Positions 9,383 through 16,889 of a DNA stretch of 64,000 bases are shown piece after piece. The stretch is from the NCBI RefSeq assembly GCF_900142845.1, contig NZ_FSRU01000001.1, positions 3,472,001 to 3,536,000 of the forward strand, given 5' to 3'. Made by a program: the position numbers and the translations under genes. Position 1 is the first letter of the stretch. Every line of letters starts with the position of its first letter. Under the pieces are notes generated by a model that worked only from the letters and a program-made list of their open reading frames with translations, was not told the DNA's origin and made no database searches. This DNA is from Paraburkholderia phenazinium. GTDB taxonomy: Bacteria > Pseudomonadota > Gammaproteobacteria > Burkholderiales > Burkholderiaceae.

Positions 9383-9638
9383 CTACACGGGCGTTCGGGT
9401 GCCTTCGTACATCTGGACTACCGGCGGTATCGTCATCAGCCCCGTGCCCAGCATCGGCCGCTGACTGGAAAAGCCCGAAAGCACGTTCGGCGAGTACCGC
9501 GCTGAAATTCGCGCTTCTCACTATCTGCTGGACCAGGCCGAGGTCCTTGACGAAAACGTCAAACCCCGCCCGCAAAAGGGAGGTGGCCACTCCCCTTCCC
9601 ATCGCGCCCAAGCCAACCACCCCCACTTTTCGTTGCAT
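9383..9638 (-). pseudogene. 3-hydroxyisobutyrate dehydrogenase family gene with large internal deletion
   Basis: Only the two ends of a roughly 290-residue beta-hydroxyacid dehydrogenase remain. Residues 1-28 carry the Rossmann start (VGVVGLGAMGRGVATSLLRAG). The text then jumps in frame from FDVFV to KDLGLVQQIVRSANF, which is the family's C-terminal lysine region, and continues to AADAGHGADDDTA. About 200 residues, including the catalytic lysine and most of the helical domain, are missing. Just after DDDTA a one-base shift moves the true ending (VVQMYEGTRTPV, stop at 9385-9383) out of frame. L-threonate or tartronate-semialdehyde dehydrogenases share these ends, so the lost activity was probably sugar-acid related. 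Confidence 0.75.
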
Positions 9639-9664
9639 GGCAATTTCCTTTCGCACGCCCCATA

Positions 9665-9678
9665 TTGGTTGTACCAGA
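9665..9678. promoter_or_regulatory. FadR/GntR-type operator, site 1
   Basis: TTGGTTGTACCAGA contains TGGT-TGT-ACCA, the usual FadR-subfamily half-site arrangement. It lies 27 bp upstream of the start of the broken dehydrogenase and 150 bp from site 2. The cognate protein is probably the GntR regulator at 12658-13416; this is inference from position and motif. Confidence 0.6.
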
Positions 9679-9821
9679 ACTTACATGGTCGGACCTGAGA
9701 GGTCAATTTTCGATTTCCCGGGTCAGGCTGATACATTGCATGGATTGCAACGATTCGTCCGTGGGTCGAGGCCTGAGGGGATTGGGGCGATAAATTGACT
9801 TCGCCGTTTTTTGAAACTACC

Positions 9822-9838
9822 ATCTGGTTGTACCAGAT
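9822..9838. promoter_or_regulatory. FadR/GntR-type operator, site 2
   Basis: ATCTGGTTGTACCAGAT: two perfect 7-bp arms around TGT. It sits 71 bp upstream of the hydroxyacid dehydrogenase start, and the same arms recur in front of the GntR gene (13556-13572). Confidence 0.7.
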
Positions 9839-9908
9839 ATGGCAAAAAATGGGACAACGTATATTTGCGTGCGAGGACATTTTTCTGCGGCTTCACCGAG
9901 GGATAAAC

Positions 9909-10901
9909 ATGCATCGCAAGTTTCGCGTTCTTTCTACGAGCAAAATCGATCCGCTCGGGTCTGAAATGCTGGCTCCTTTGTGCGAGCTGATAGTTCCACC
10001 AGATGACCGGGCGGACACGCTGCGACGATACATGGCGGATATCGACGCGCTGATCGTGCGCGTTCGCCTGCCCGATGACATATTTACGAAGGCCGCGCGA
10101 CTAAAGGCTATTGTGCGCCACGGCGTCGGGCTTGATTTCATCCCGGTTAGTCAGGCGACTGAAGCCGGCATTCCTGTTGCCAATCTTCCAGACTCGAATA
10201 CGCAGGCGGTGGTGGAGCATGTAGTCGGCGCGCTCTTCGCGCTTGCGCGCGACTTTCACCGCATACCCGGCCTGCTCAAACGCGAGGGTTGGTCCGTCAG
10301 GCAGGCGTATCACGGCTTGGAACTTCGGGGCCGAGCCGTGGGGATCGTTGGACTTGGACGCATCGGTCTCGGTGTCGCAACAGCACTGCACCATGGTTTC
10401 GGCATGCGAGTGCTCGGGTACGACGTCGCGACCCAAGCCACGTTACCTGATTTCATCGTACAGACGTCTCTTGAGAGTGTGTTCAGCGAGTCCGATTTCA
10501 TTACGCTACACGCACCGCTCCTGCCGTCCACGCAACATCTGGTCAATGCACAACTTCTTGGTCTGGTCAAACCACAGGCTTATCTCATCAACGCCGCACG
10601 GGGCGGTCTCGTCGACGACTCCGCATTGCTAGAGGCACTGAGTGAAAATCGGCTCGCTGGAGCAGCGCTAGATGTGTTCGAACCTGAGCCACTCGCCGCA
10701 GACCATCCCTACCTGCAACGCGACAATGTGCTCGTTACGCCCCATACAGCAGCGCTTACCCAGGAGAGTGTCGCGCGCATGAGTGTGGGCTCGGCGCAGG
10801 CCGTGCTCGATGTCTTGCATGGCCGGTGTCCCACGAATCTGGTCAATCCGGAAATCTGGGACCACTACCTGGAGCGCTGGAATCTGCGCTCCCCACGCTG
10901 A
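9909..10901 (+). CDS. D-2-hydroxyacid dehydrogenase (SerA/GhrA-like)
   Basis: A 330-residue NAD(P)-dependent D-isomer 2-hydroxyacid dehydrogenase, reducing a 2-ketoacid or oxidising a D-2-hydroxyacid. The dinucleotide loop GLGRIG is at about residues 148-153, and the catalytic trio is visible: Arg231 in NAARGG, Glu258 in DVFEPEP and His279 in TPHTAA. Its length lacks the regulatory ACT domain of true SerA. The ATG at 9909 starts the family region; the in-frame extension to 9795 would run through the operator at 9822. It heads a three-gene unit with an enolase-superfamily enzyme and a cupin, which points to glyoxylate, hydroxypyruvate or a sugar-acid keto product. Most likely repressed by the local GntR protein. 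Confidence 0.88.
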   Translation: MHRKFRVLSTSKIDPLGSEMLAPLCELIVPPDDRADTLRRYMADIDALIVRVRLPDDIFTKAARLKAIVRHGVGLDFIPVSQATEAGIPVANLPDSNTQAVVEHVVGALFALARDFHRIPGLLKREGWSVRQAYHGLELRGRAVGIVGLGRIGLGVATALHHGFGMRVLGYDVATQATLPDFIVQTSLESVFSESDFITLHAPLLPSTQHLVNAQLLGLVKPQAYLINAARGGLVDDSALLEALSENRLAGAALDVFEPEPLAADHPYLQRDNVLVTPHTAALTQESVARMSVGSAQAVLDVLHGRCPTNLVNPEIWDHYLERWNLRSPR

Positions 10902-10936
10902 GCAGTCAGCCCTGTTCTGTCAGCTACTTAAAAAAT

Positions 10937-12070
10937 ATGAAAATCACAGACATCATTGCATATCCGGTCACTTCGCCCGTGCCGGAGGCACATCAAGTTC
11001 GCCTCGGTATTGGCAAAATGGTCAAGCGCGACACGGTCGTCGTGAAAGTCACAACTGATGAGGGGATCGTCGGCTGGGGAGAATCCCATCATGCGCGCGC
11101 GCATCTGGCGGTCGCCACGCTGGTTAACACGACGTTAAAGCAACTTGTACTCGGGTTTGACGCGACTGACGTAAACGGCGTCTGGTCGCAAATCTACCGC
11201 TATCAGCTTGCGTCGCATGGCATGGGAGCGGCTTGTGCCGCGGCGATGAGCGGCATAGATATCGCCTTGTGGGACATCCGCGGCAAAGCCGTCGGGTGGC
11301 CTCTATACCGTCTTCTTGGCGGTGCCGCGCGGGACGTGCGTGCGTATGCGGGCGGTATCTGCCTCGGATTTCAGGATCCAGGAGCGCTGGTTGAAGAGGT
11401 CGCCCTCATGATTGAACGGGGATTTTCCGCCGTCAAACTCCGCATTGGGGATTCACCGAGATCCGATATTGACCGCGTGAGAGCCGTGCGCTCGCATTTC
11501 GCAGATGTAGAGATACTTACCGATGCGAACGTTGCGTATTCACTGTCGGACTTTTATGCGGTCGCACCGTACTTTGAAGAGGCGCGCATTCGTTGGTTAG
11601 AAGAAGCCTTTCCTGCACACGACTATCGCAGCTACCGGGATGCGAAACGAATGTCGCGCTTCGAGCTTGCCGCCGGCGAGAATCACTTCACCCGATATGA
11701 GTTTGCACAACTGATTGACGCAGAATGCGTGACGGTCCTCCAGCCGGATCTCTCCAAGGTGGGCGGCGTTTCGGAGATGCTAAAGGTGGCTGCGATGGCG
11801 TCTGCGCAAAAACTCCCCATCCACTGCCACTCGAGCATGGGCATCAACATGGCGGCCACGCTACACGTACTGTGTTCCATCGACAATGCAGGATATTTCG
11901 AGGCCGACTGTTCCGTTCACAATCCGCTTCGCGATCAGCTCGTCGACTTCCGTTTCGACATTGATCACCAAGGTACGCTACGGCCTGGCGAGCGCCCTGG
12001 AATCGGCATTGAAGTTGACGAAGATTTTATCCGCCACCATAGCGGCTCGACTGGGCCTAGCTTCGTTTAA
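10937..12070 (+). CDS. Mandelate racemase/muconate lactonizing enzyme family protein (likely acid-sugar dehydratase or racemase)
   Basis: A 377-residue enolase-superfamily enzyme that abstracts an alpha-proton from a carboxylate bound to Mg2+. The barrel carries K167-x-R169 (VKLRIGD), metal ligands Asp196 (TDAN), Glu222 (LEEAF) and Glu248 (GEN), and the Asp271 and His298 pair (QPDLSK, IHCHSS) typical of the mandelate racemase subgroup. An N-terminal capping domain covers about residues 1-130. The start at 10937 is 36 bp after the upstream stop; the leader before ATG is A-rich with a weak ribosome site. Known relatives dehydrate galactarate, gluconate or L-fuconate or racemise mandelate-like acids; the neighbours favour an aldonic or aldaric acid. 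Confidence 0.87.
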   Translation: MKITDIIAYPVTSPVPEAHQVRLGIGKMVKRDTVVVKVTTDEGIVGWGESHHARAHLAVATLVNTTLKQLVLGFDATDVNGVWSQIYRYQLASHGMGAACAAAMSGIDIALWDIRGKAVGWPLYRLLGGAARDVRAYAGGICLGFQDPGALVEEVALMIERGFSAVKLRIGDSPRSDIDRVRAVRSHFADVEILTDANVAYSLSDFYAVAPYFEEARIRWLEEAFPAHDYRSYRDAKRMSRFELAAGENHFTRYEFAQLIDAECVTVLQPDLSKVGGVSEMLKVAAMASAQKLPIHCHSSMGINMAATLHVLCSIDNAGYFEADCSVHNPLRDQLVDFRFDIDHQGTLRPGERPGIGIEVDEDFIRHHSGSTGPSFV

Positions 12071-12134
12071 TGTTCACGGCAATATGTGTCAACGTGATCG
12101 ATTCATTTTATTTCCAACAATCGAAGGAGCAAGC

Positions 12135-12542
12135 ATGTCAGAGCAAATTCAAGCCGTCGTTGGCAGGACCTCGGTGCGGCACGTCGCTGCAGATGGTTCG
12201 GATATCGAACATGGATTAAGAGAATATTTTACATATCGCGACACAGGCTTAAAGGAGGCTACGTACGGCGCTTACACTGCGCACGTAATTCGGGCGGTGC
12301 CGGGCAAACAGGGGGAGCCAGAATGGCACACCCATGAAACAACCTTCCAACTGGTGTTTGTACTTCGCGGATGGATCGACTTCGAGTTCGAAGATATTGG
12401 TGTTGTGCGCCTTGTGCCGGGATCGTCGTGCTATTTCCCGTCCGGGGTGCGACATCAGGTATTAGGCAACAGTGACGATTTCGAACAGCTGGAAATCGTT
12501 TCACCTGGCGATTTCGCGACGAACCCTGCGTCAAAACCCTGA
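12135..12542 (+). CDS. Cupin domain protein
   Basis: A 135-residue single-domain cupin. The metal-site half-motif WHTHETTFQLVFVLRG (about residues 57-72) gives two His and a Glu, and the second half (PSGVRHQV) gives the last His. An AAGGAGC stands 5 bp before the ATG at 12135. It is the last gene of the hydroxyacid/enolase unit, 64 bp after the enolase. Such cupins act as sugar-acid isomerases, lyases or accessory mutarotases; no choice can be made here. The first 45 residues (YFTYRDTGL region) resemble small cupins found beside GntR-controlled uronate genes. Confidence 0.8.
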   Translation: MSEQIQAVVGRTSVRHVAADGSDIEHGLREYFTYRDTGLKEATYGAYTAHVIRAVPGKQGEPEWHTHETTFQLVFVLRGWIDFEFEDIGVVRLVPGSSCYFPSGVRHQVLGNSDDFEQLEIVSPGDFATNPASKP

Positions 12543-12657
12543 GCGACCCCGCAGTGCCAGATAAGATTTGACCTCCGGCACTCTCTACTTCAGGTAGATT
12601 GCGGGCGGAGTCCGGCTGAAACGCGCTGCCTGCCCCGTTGACAGGCGGTCTGTTGCC

Positions 12658-13416
12658 TCAGGCGAACTCTTTCGTAGCGGCACGTTTGCGCTTTCGACCC
12701 GGCGCCGCAAGTTTGTCCGCACCTTGTTCTTCGTCATTCTCCGTTGCAAACAACGTGCGGAAGTACACATCAACACCTTTAATGTGCTGCCGCAGTATCG
12801 TCTCGGCTTCTTCAATGTTTCTCGCGGCGATCGCGCCAAGCAACTTGCGGTGATCGGCAACCGACTTGCGGCAATGCTCGTCTGACGAAAAGTAGACCTC
12901 GCGACGCTTCTTCGACATCAGATAGAAGACGTTTACGAAGCGCACGAAGACGTCGTTTTGAGTGGCCGATACGATTGCCAGATGGAACTCCGCGTCGAGT
13001 GCTGCGAGTGCGTGACCGTCGCCACGTGCCTCGATGCAACGTTTGAGAATCGCGGAGAGCTTGTTCAGGTCCGCATCGGTTCGGCGCTCGCACGCGAGTC
13101 TCACCGCCTGAACTTCAAGCAATCGCCGCAACTCCACGGACTGGATCACCTCGTCAGGGCTCAGGGGCGTATCGGCCTCGGCAAATAAAACCATCGCTTC
13201 AATGCTTGTTTCGGCTGAGTCGGCGCGAAGAAAAATGCCGGATTTCGGCCGCGCGTCGACGATTCGCAAAGTGTCCAGCCGGATGAGTGCTTCCCGCAGC
13301 GCTCCACGACTCATGCGAAACATTTCCGACATCTCGCGTTCAGACGGCAGCTTGTCGCCCGGTCCAAAACCACGCTCCTGAATCAGACGGACGAGTTGAC
13401 GAACGTTTTCCATCAT
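12658..13416 (-). CDS. FadR-subfamily GntR transcriptional regulator
   Basis: A 252-residue GntR regulator. The winged helix fills about residues 1-70 (GDKLPSEREMSEMFRMSRGALREALIRLDTL), and the all-helical FCD ligand domain follows (RRLLEVQAVRLACERR, ALDAEFHLAIVSAT, HRKLLGAIAARNIEEA) with Asp/His metal-site residues. FCD domains often bind organic acids. The C-terminus is a basic tail (GRKRKRAATKEF). It faces the hydroxyacid dehydrogenase operon tail to tail and has an operator of the same sequence 140 bp upstream of its own start, so autoregulation is likely. Start: ATG at 13416 (or 13413); an in-frame TTG at 13431 is less likely. Confidence 0.9.
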   Translation of the reverse strand: MMENVRQLVRLIQERGFGPGDKLPSEREMSEMFRMSRGALREALIRLDTLRIVDARPKSGIFLRADSAETSIEAMVLFAEADTPLSPDEVIQSVELRRLLEVQAVRLACERRTDADLNKLSAILKRCIEARGDGHALAALDAEFHLAIVSATQNDVFVRFVNVFYLMSKKRREVYFSSDEHCRKSVADHRKLLGAIAARNIEEAETILRQHIKGVDVYFRTLFATENDEEQGADKLAAPGRKRKRAATKEFA

Positions 13417-13544
13417 GCAGTCACCGCTCAATATGCAGAACTGGCACTATTGCCTTTAGGTGCATCGGACTGGCGCAACAGCCACCATTCACGGGCCTTG
13501 CACCGCTTCGCAGGGCAAGCACCCAGCGCGCCATGTAGCTTACG

Positions 13545-13583
13545 CGTAAGGCCCAATCTGGTCAAACCAGATCAGGCCTTACG
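13545..13583. promoter_or_regulatory. 39-bp nested palindrome containing GntR operator site 3
   Basis: The core 13556-13572 (ATCTGGT-CAA-ACCAGAT) has exactly the arms of site 2. It is embedded in a larger inverted repeat: CGTAAGGCC at 13545-13553 is complementary to GGCCTTACG at 13575-13583. It lies 140 bp upstream of the GntR start. The outer arms could be a second protein site or an RNA hairpin. Confidence 0.65.
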
Positions 13584-14397
13584 CTGCGTCTAACTGCCCA
13601 TGCTGGTCAGTCCGCGGGCCGTCGCAGGAATCCGGCCGCCGGCCACATAGTTTTCAACTACTGTGCGATCGGGTTCACGCGATGCGGCACGAGAAACAGA
13701 AGCGCGCAGGCCGGTCCCTCCACAAAGCGTCTCCTAGAGCAGAATGCGTCACGGGAAAAGTTGTTCGCGGACGTAATCGCGAAGACGTTCATGCCATGGG
13801 CACTGTCTGCTGCTCCCAACCTCTGAGGGACGTGGTTAAAAGACCGGTTACGGTGTATCCATCCCAACCGTCTCGAAATCGTGTATCCATGCAACAGCGA
13901 TAAATATCGGCTGGAGTACCTCGTTCATCTCCCGCTCCCCGTGCGCCTGCCTGGGTTTGTTTCGACACAGTCATTGTCGACGATTCGTACGGTAGAGCCG
14001 ACGGACCGTTCTTGGCCGCTTGCCGCACGCGTTAGCGACTATCATGTATTGAACAGTCTCCTTCGCGAGCGTTGCGGCGGGCATGCTGGGCAAGCCGTCG
14101 CCGTTTAGCCTGCAACAACGGAGCCCAGTGGGCTCTGCCGGACCGCGGCGAGAGTGCGAATGCGACGGCCTTCGAGCATTACGTCGACGGGCCGTCGAAG
14201 GTCTTCCATCAGGTTGACGGCAGGTTCGAGTATGCGGGGCCGGGCGGCAATCGCGCGCAGCACGCTGCTGATGGTGGTGCACGCGGTGGTCGCGCAGTTG
14301 ACCCGGGATGGATAAGGGTCGTGTGTACGCTACGGCATGGGCCTGATGCCGCAACGTCCGGCACCGTCTTCAGGCCTCATTGGAAGGAGACAAGACG
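13584..14397. other. Intergenic with decayed coding remnants
   Basis: About 810 bp. On the minus strand, from about 14290 down to the stop near 14108, one frame reads like the end of a protein (ISSVLRAIAARPRILEPAVN, ending SPLGSVVAG), but no family was recognised. The rest shows short overlapping frames on both strands. The last 20 bp hold the tannase ribosome site. Confidence 0.35.
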
Positions 14398-16161
14398 ATG
14401 AACTCGAGAAGCGGGCTGTGGCGCACGCGTGGGCGCGCGCCGTCGTGGCTGGGTGCATTCTGTGTGCTTGTACTGTGCGCCATGTCGAGCGGCGGTACGT
14501 ATTCGGAGACGACGGATGGTCCATGCCGGGACGCGGAATGCGGACCACACGGGCCACCTCCGCCGTCAAAAACAAGCTGTCCGCAACTAAACGGGTTGAC
14601 CATCCCGGCCCGCGAGATCGGCCTGCCGACAACCGGTGCCATCGTCACATCAACGACACAGGTGGCGGCGAGCGGCACCGGAGCGACAGCTACCGGGTCA
14701 TACTGCCTCGTGGCCGGCGCGATTCGTCCGGTCGATCCGTCCGCCCCGGATATCCTGTTCAACGTCGCGTTGCCGGACCAGTGGAACGGCAAGATCCTGA
14801 TGCTCGGCGGCGGCGGGTTCGACGGCTCGATTCCAGCCGTGACCGGGAACGTGCCGAGCGCGCCGGCCAATCTGCCGGGACCGTTGTCGCGCGGCTACGC
14901 GGTGTTCGCGAGCGATTCCGGGCACGAGGCGACGAACGGCTCGGTGAACGGCGCGTTCTCCGTCAACGCCGAGGCGTACGACAACTTCATGGGCGAAGCC
15001 CTGAAGAAGACGCACGACGCCGCGCTCGTGATCATCGACAAGCATTACGGCATGCATCCGTACAAGGCGTACTTCGCGGGCGGCTCGACTGGCGGCCGCG
15101 AGGCGCTGACCGTCGCGCAGCGCTGGCCGCAGGACTGGAACGGTGTGATCGCTTTCTACCCCGCGTATGACTTCACGACGCTGAGCCTGCAGCAGTTGCG
15201 CGCGACGGAAGGTTTCACCGCGCCGGGCGCGTACCTCGACACAGCACAGCGCGCGCTGCTCCTGAAAGCGGTGATGCAGGTGTGCGATGGGCTCGACGGC
15301 GTCGAGGACGGGTTGATCAGCAACGTGCAGGCGTGCAACTCGACGTTCAATCCGGCGACGGCCCATGTCGACGGCAAGCCATTGCGCTGCGCCGGCGGTG
15401 CGGCACGGGGAGACACGTGCCTGTCGGACCGGCAGATCGCGGCGCTCAACACGATGAACACCCCGCTCGTCTTTGGGTATCCGCTCGAAAACGGCGAAAC
15501 GCAGTATCCGGGCTATAACGTGTATGGCGCCGATCTGGGGGTGGGCAGCAGTTCGCCGCTCGAGGCGACGATCACGGAGCTCGCGCTCGGTACGACGCAG
15601 CCGTCGTATCCGCTGCAGAGCACTGCGATGTTCGACGGACAGATCAGCGACCAGTTCGTCCGCTACACGGTGATGGGCAACCCGAACTTCGATTCACTGA
15701 CGTTCAATCCGGCGCTCGCCGGTCAATGGTCCGGGCGGATCAGCATGCTGTCGGGACTCGACGCGACCGATCCGAACCTGACGCCCTTCATGCGACGCGG
15801 TGGCAAGTTGCTGATGGCGCACGGCACCGTGGACCAGACCGTCAGCACGCGGGCCACCGAGATCTACTATCAGCGCTTGCTGTTCACGATGGGCTTTAGC
15901 GCCGTCGAGTCGTTCGTGCGCTTCTACGAGATTCCGGGGATGCAGCACGGGATCGGCACCGAGTTCAACGCGTCATGGGACTCGCTCGCGGCGCTGGAGA
16001 ACTGGGTCGAGCACGGGACGCCGCCGGTGCATCAGGTGGACACCGATACCGCGGGCGTGCCGGGACGCACGCGGCCGCTGTGCCAGTATCCGGCGTGGCC
16101 TAGCTATAACGGCGCGGGTGACGTGAACAGCGCGACGTCGTTTACCTGCGTGCAGGGATAG
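14398..16161 (+). CDS. Tannase/feruloyl esterase family alpha/beta hydrolase, secreted
   Basis: A 587-residue tannase-family esterase that hydrolyses phenolic acid esters (gallate, ferulate or related) outside the cytoplasm. A signal peptide is seen: basic start, hydrophobic SWLGAFCVLVLCAMSSGG, cleavage near residue 40. The catalytic triad can be read as Ser230 (FAGGSTGGREA), Asp479 (HGTVDQT) and His517 (PGMQHG). The family calcium/disulfide motif CDGLDGVEDG is at about residues 296-305. AAGGAGA precedes the ATG at 14398. It stands alone, with a dead transposase downstream and a molybdenum aldehyde oxidoreductase beyond. Third-position GC is clearly higher than in the 1-8 kb operon, which suggests a different origin. 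Confidence 0.9.
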   Translation: MNSRSGLWRTRGRAPSWLGAFCVLVLCAMSSGGTYSETTDGPCRDAECGPHGPPPPSKTSCPQLNGLTIPAREIGLPTTGAIVTSTTQVAASGTGATATGSYCLVAGAIRPVDPSAPDILFNVALPDQWNGKILMLGGGGFDGSIPAVTGNVPSAPANLPGPLSRGYAVFASDSGHEATNGSVNGAFSVNAEAYDNFMGEALKKTHDAALVIIDKHYGMHPYKAYFAGGSTGGREALTVAQRWPQDWNGVIAFYPAYDFTTLSLQQLRATEGFTAPGAYLDTAQRALLLKAVMQVCDGLDGVEDGLISNVQACNSTFNPATAHVDGKPLRCAGGAARGDTCLSDRQIAALNTMNTPLVFGYPLENGETQYPGYNVYGADLGVGSSSPLEATITELALGTTQPSYPLQSTAMFDGQISDQFVRYTVMGNPNFDSLTFNPALAGQWSGRISMLSGLDATDPNLTPFMRRGGKLLMAHGTVDQTVSTRATEIYYQRLLFTMGFSAVESFVRFYEIPGMQHGIGTEFNASWDSLAALENWVEHGTPPVHQVDTDTAGVPGRTRPLCQYPAWPSYNGAGDVNSATSFTCVQG

Positions 16162-16204
16162 CGAACGCAAGCCGCGACGCGCGAATGGCTACCGCGCCCG
16201 TTAT

Positions 16205-16790
16205 CGCCGCGCGTCGCGCATCAGCCGCAATCTATAGCGCTGGTGTGCCTGCATCGACCGCGTGCATCTCCTTCTGGATATGCGCGATCTGTTGCCCGTG
16301 ATCGGCGAGGCATCGATACTCATCGTTCCTTGCAACGTAGACGAAGTCGCGCTTGGTAAAGAGTCCTTTCTTCCTTGATGCCGAGGTAAGTGGTTTCGGG
16401 ACATACGCCTTGATCCCGGCCAGTTTGCACGCACGGATATCCGGACCGCTGAAGTACCCCCGGTCAGCCAGCACCTTTAGCTTCGGCTTGCCCATGGCGC
16501 TCTTCGCCGACAAAGCCCTCCTGCTGAGTTACCCGTGATCGCTTCCGATATTCTTCACCTCGTGTTCGACGATCTGATGATGCTTCGTATCAGGAACGTC
16601 TGGACGTTGTAGCCAACGGTACCGGTTCTCTTGCACCGCTGGTGCTGGCGCAGGAGCGCGATCGTCTCGTACAGGCGCACGGTCTTCACATCGAAACCTG
16701 TCGGACTGGTTCGGTCTGCAGTTTCAATCATGTCGAGGTATCGCTGGAGTCACCCGGTCTCAATGCGTTGATTCAGTTTAGGTGATGAAT
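16205..16790 (-). pseudogene. IS1182-family transposase, degraded
   Basis: Reading the minus strand from about 16790, pieces of an IS1182-type transposase appear in shifting frames: YLDMIETADRT, then KTVRLYETIALLRQ, then KRTGTVGYNVQT, KHHQIVEHEVKNIGSDHG, and finally KPKLKVLADRGYFSGPDI to KGLFTKRDFVYV. Frameshifts, an in-frame stop after SDHG and loss of the SLTDPDARSMA segment before VGYNVQT show it is dead. N-terminal and C-terminal ends are missing and I found no terminal repeats. It fills the gap between the tannase and the aldehyde oxidoreductase genes. Confidence 0.75.
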
Positions 16791-16889
16791 GCGTTTTCGC
16801 ACGCCCTCGGCCGGAATGAGTCGCTAACGGCGGGCGGGTCGCAACGGCCTCCGTGCTCCCCATGTCCATATCGGGGAAACCGGCAGCTT

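Noticed and set aside
13789..14354. Minus-strand frames upstream of the tannase gene
   Set aside because: Low-complexity, His/Arg-rich translations without family character; only a short tail-like piece was kept as a remark.
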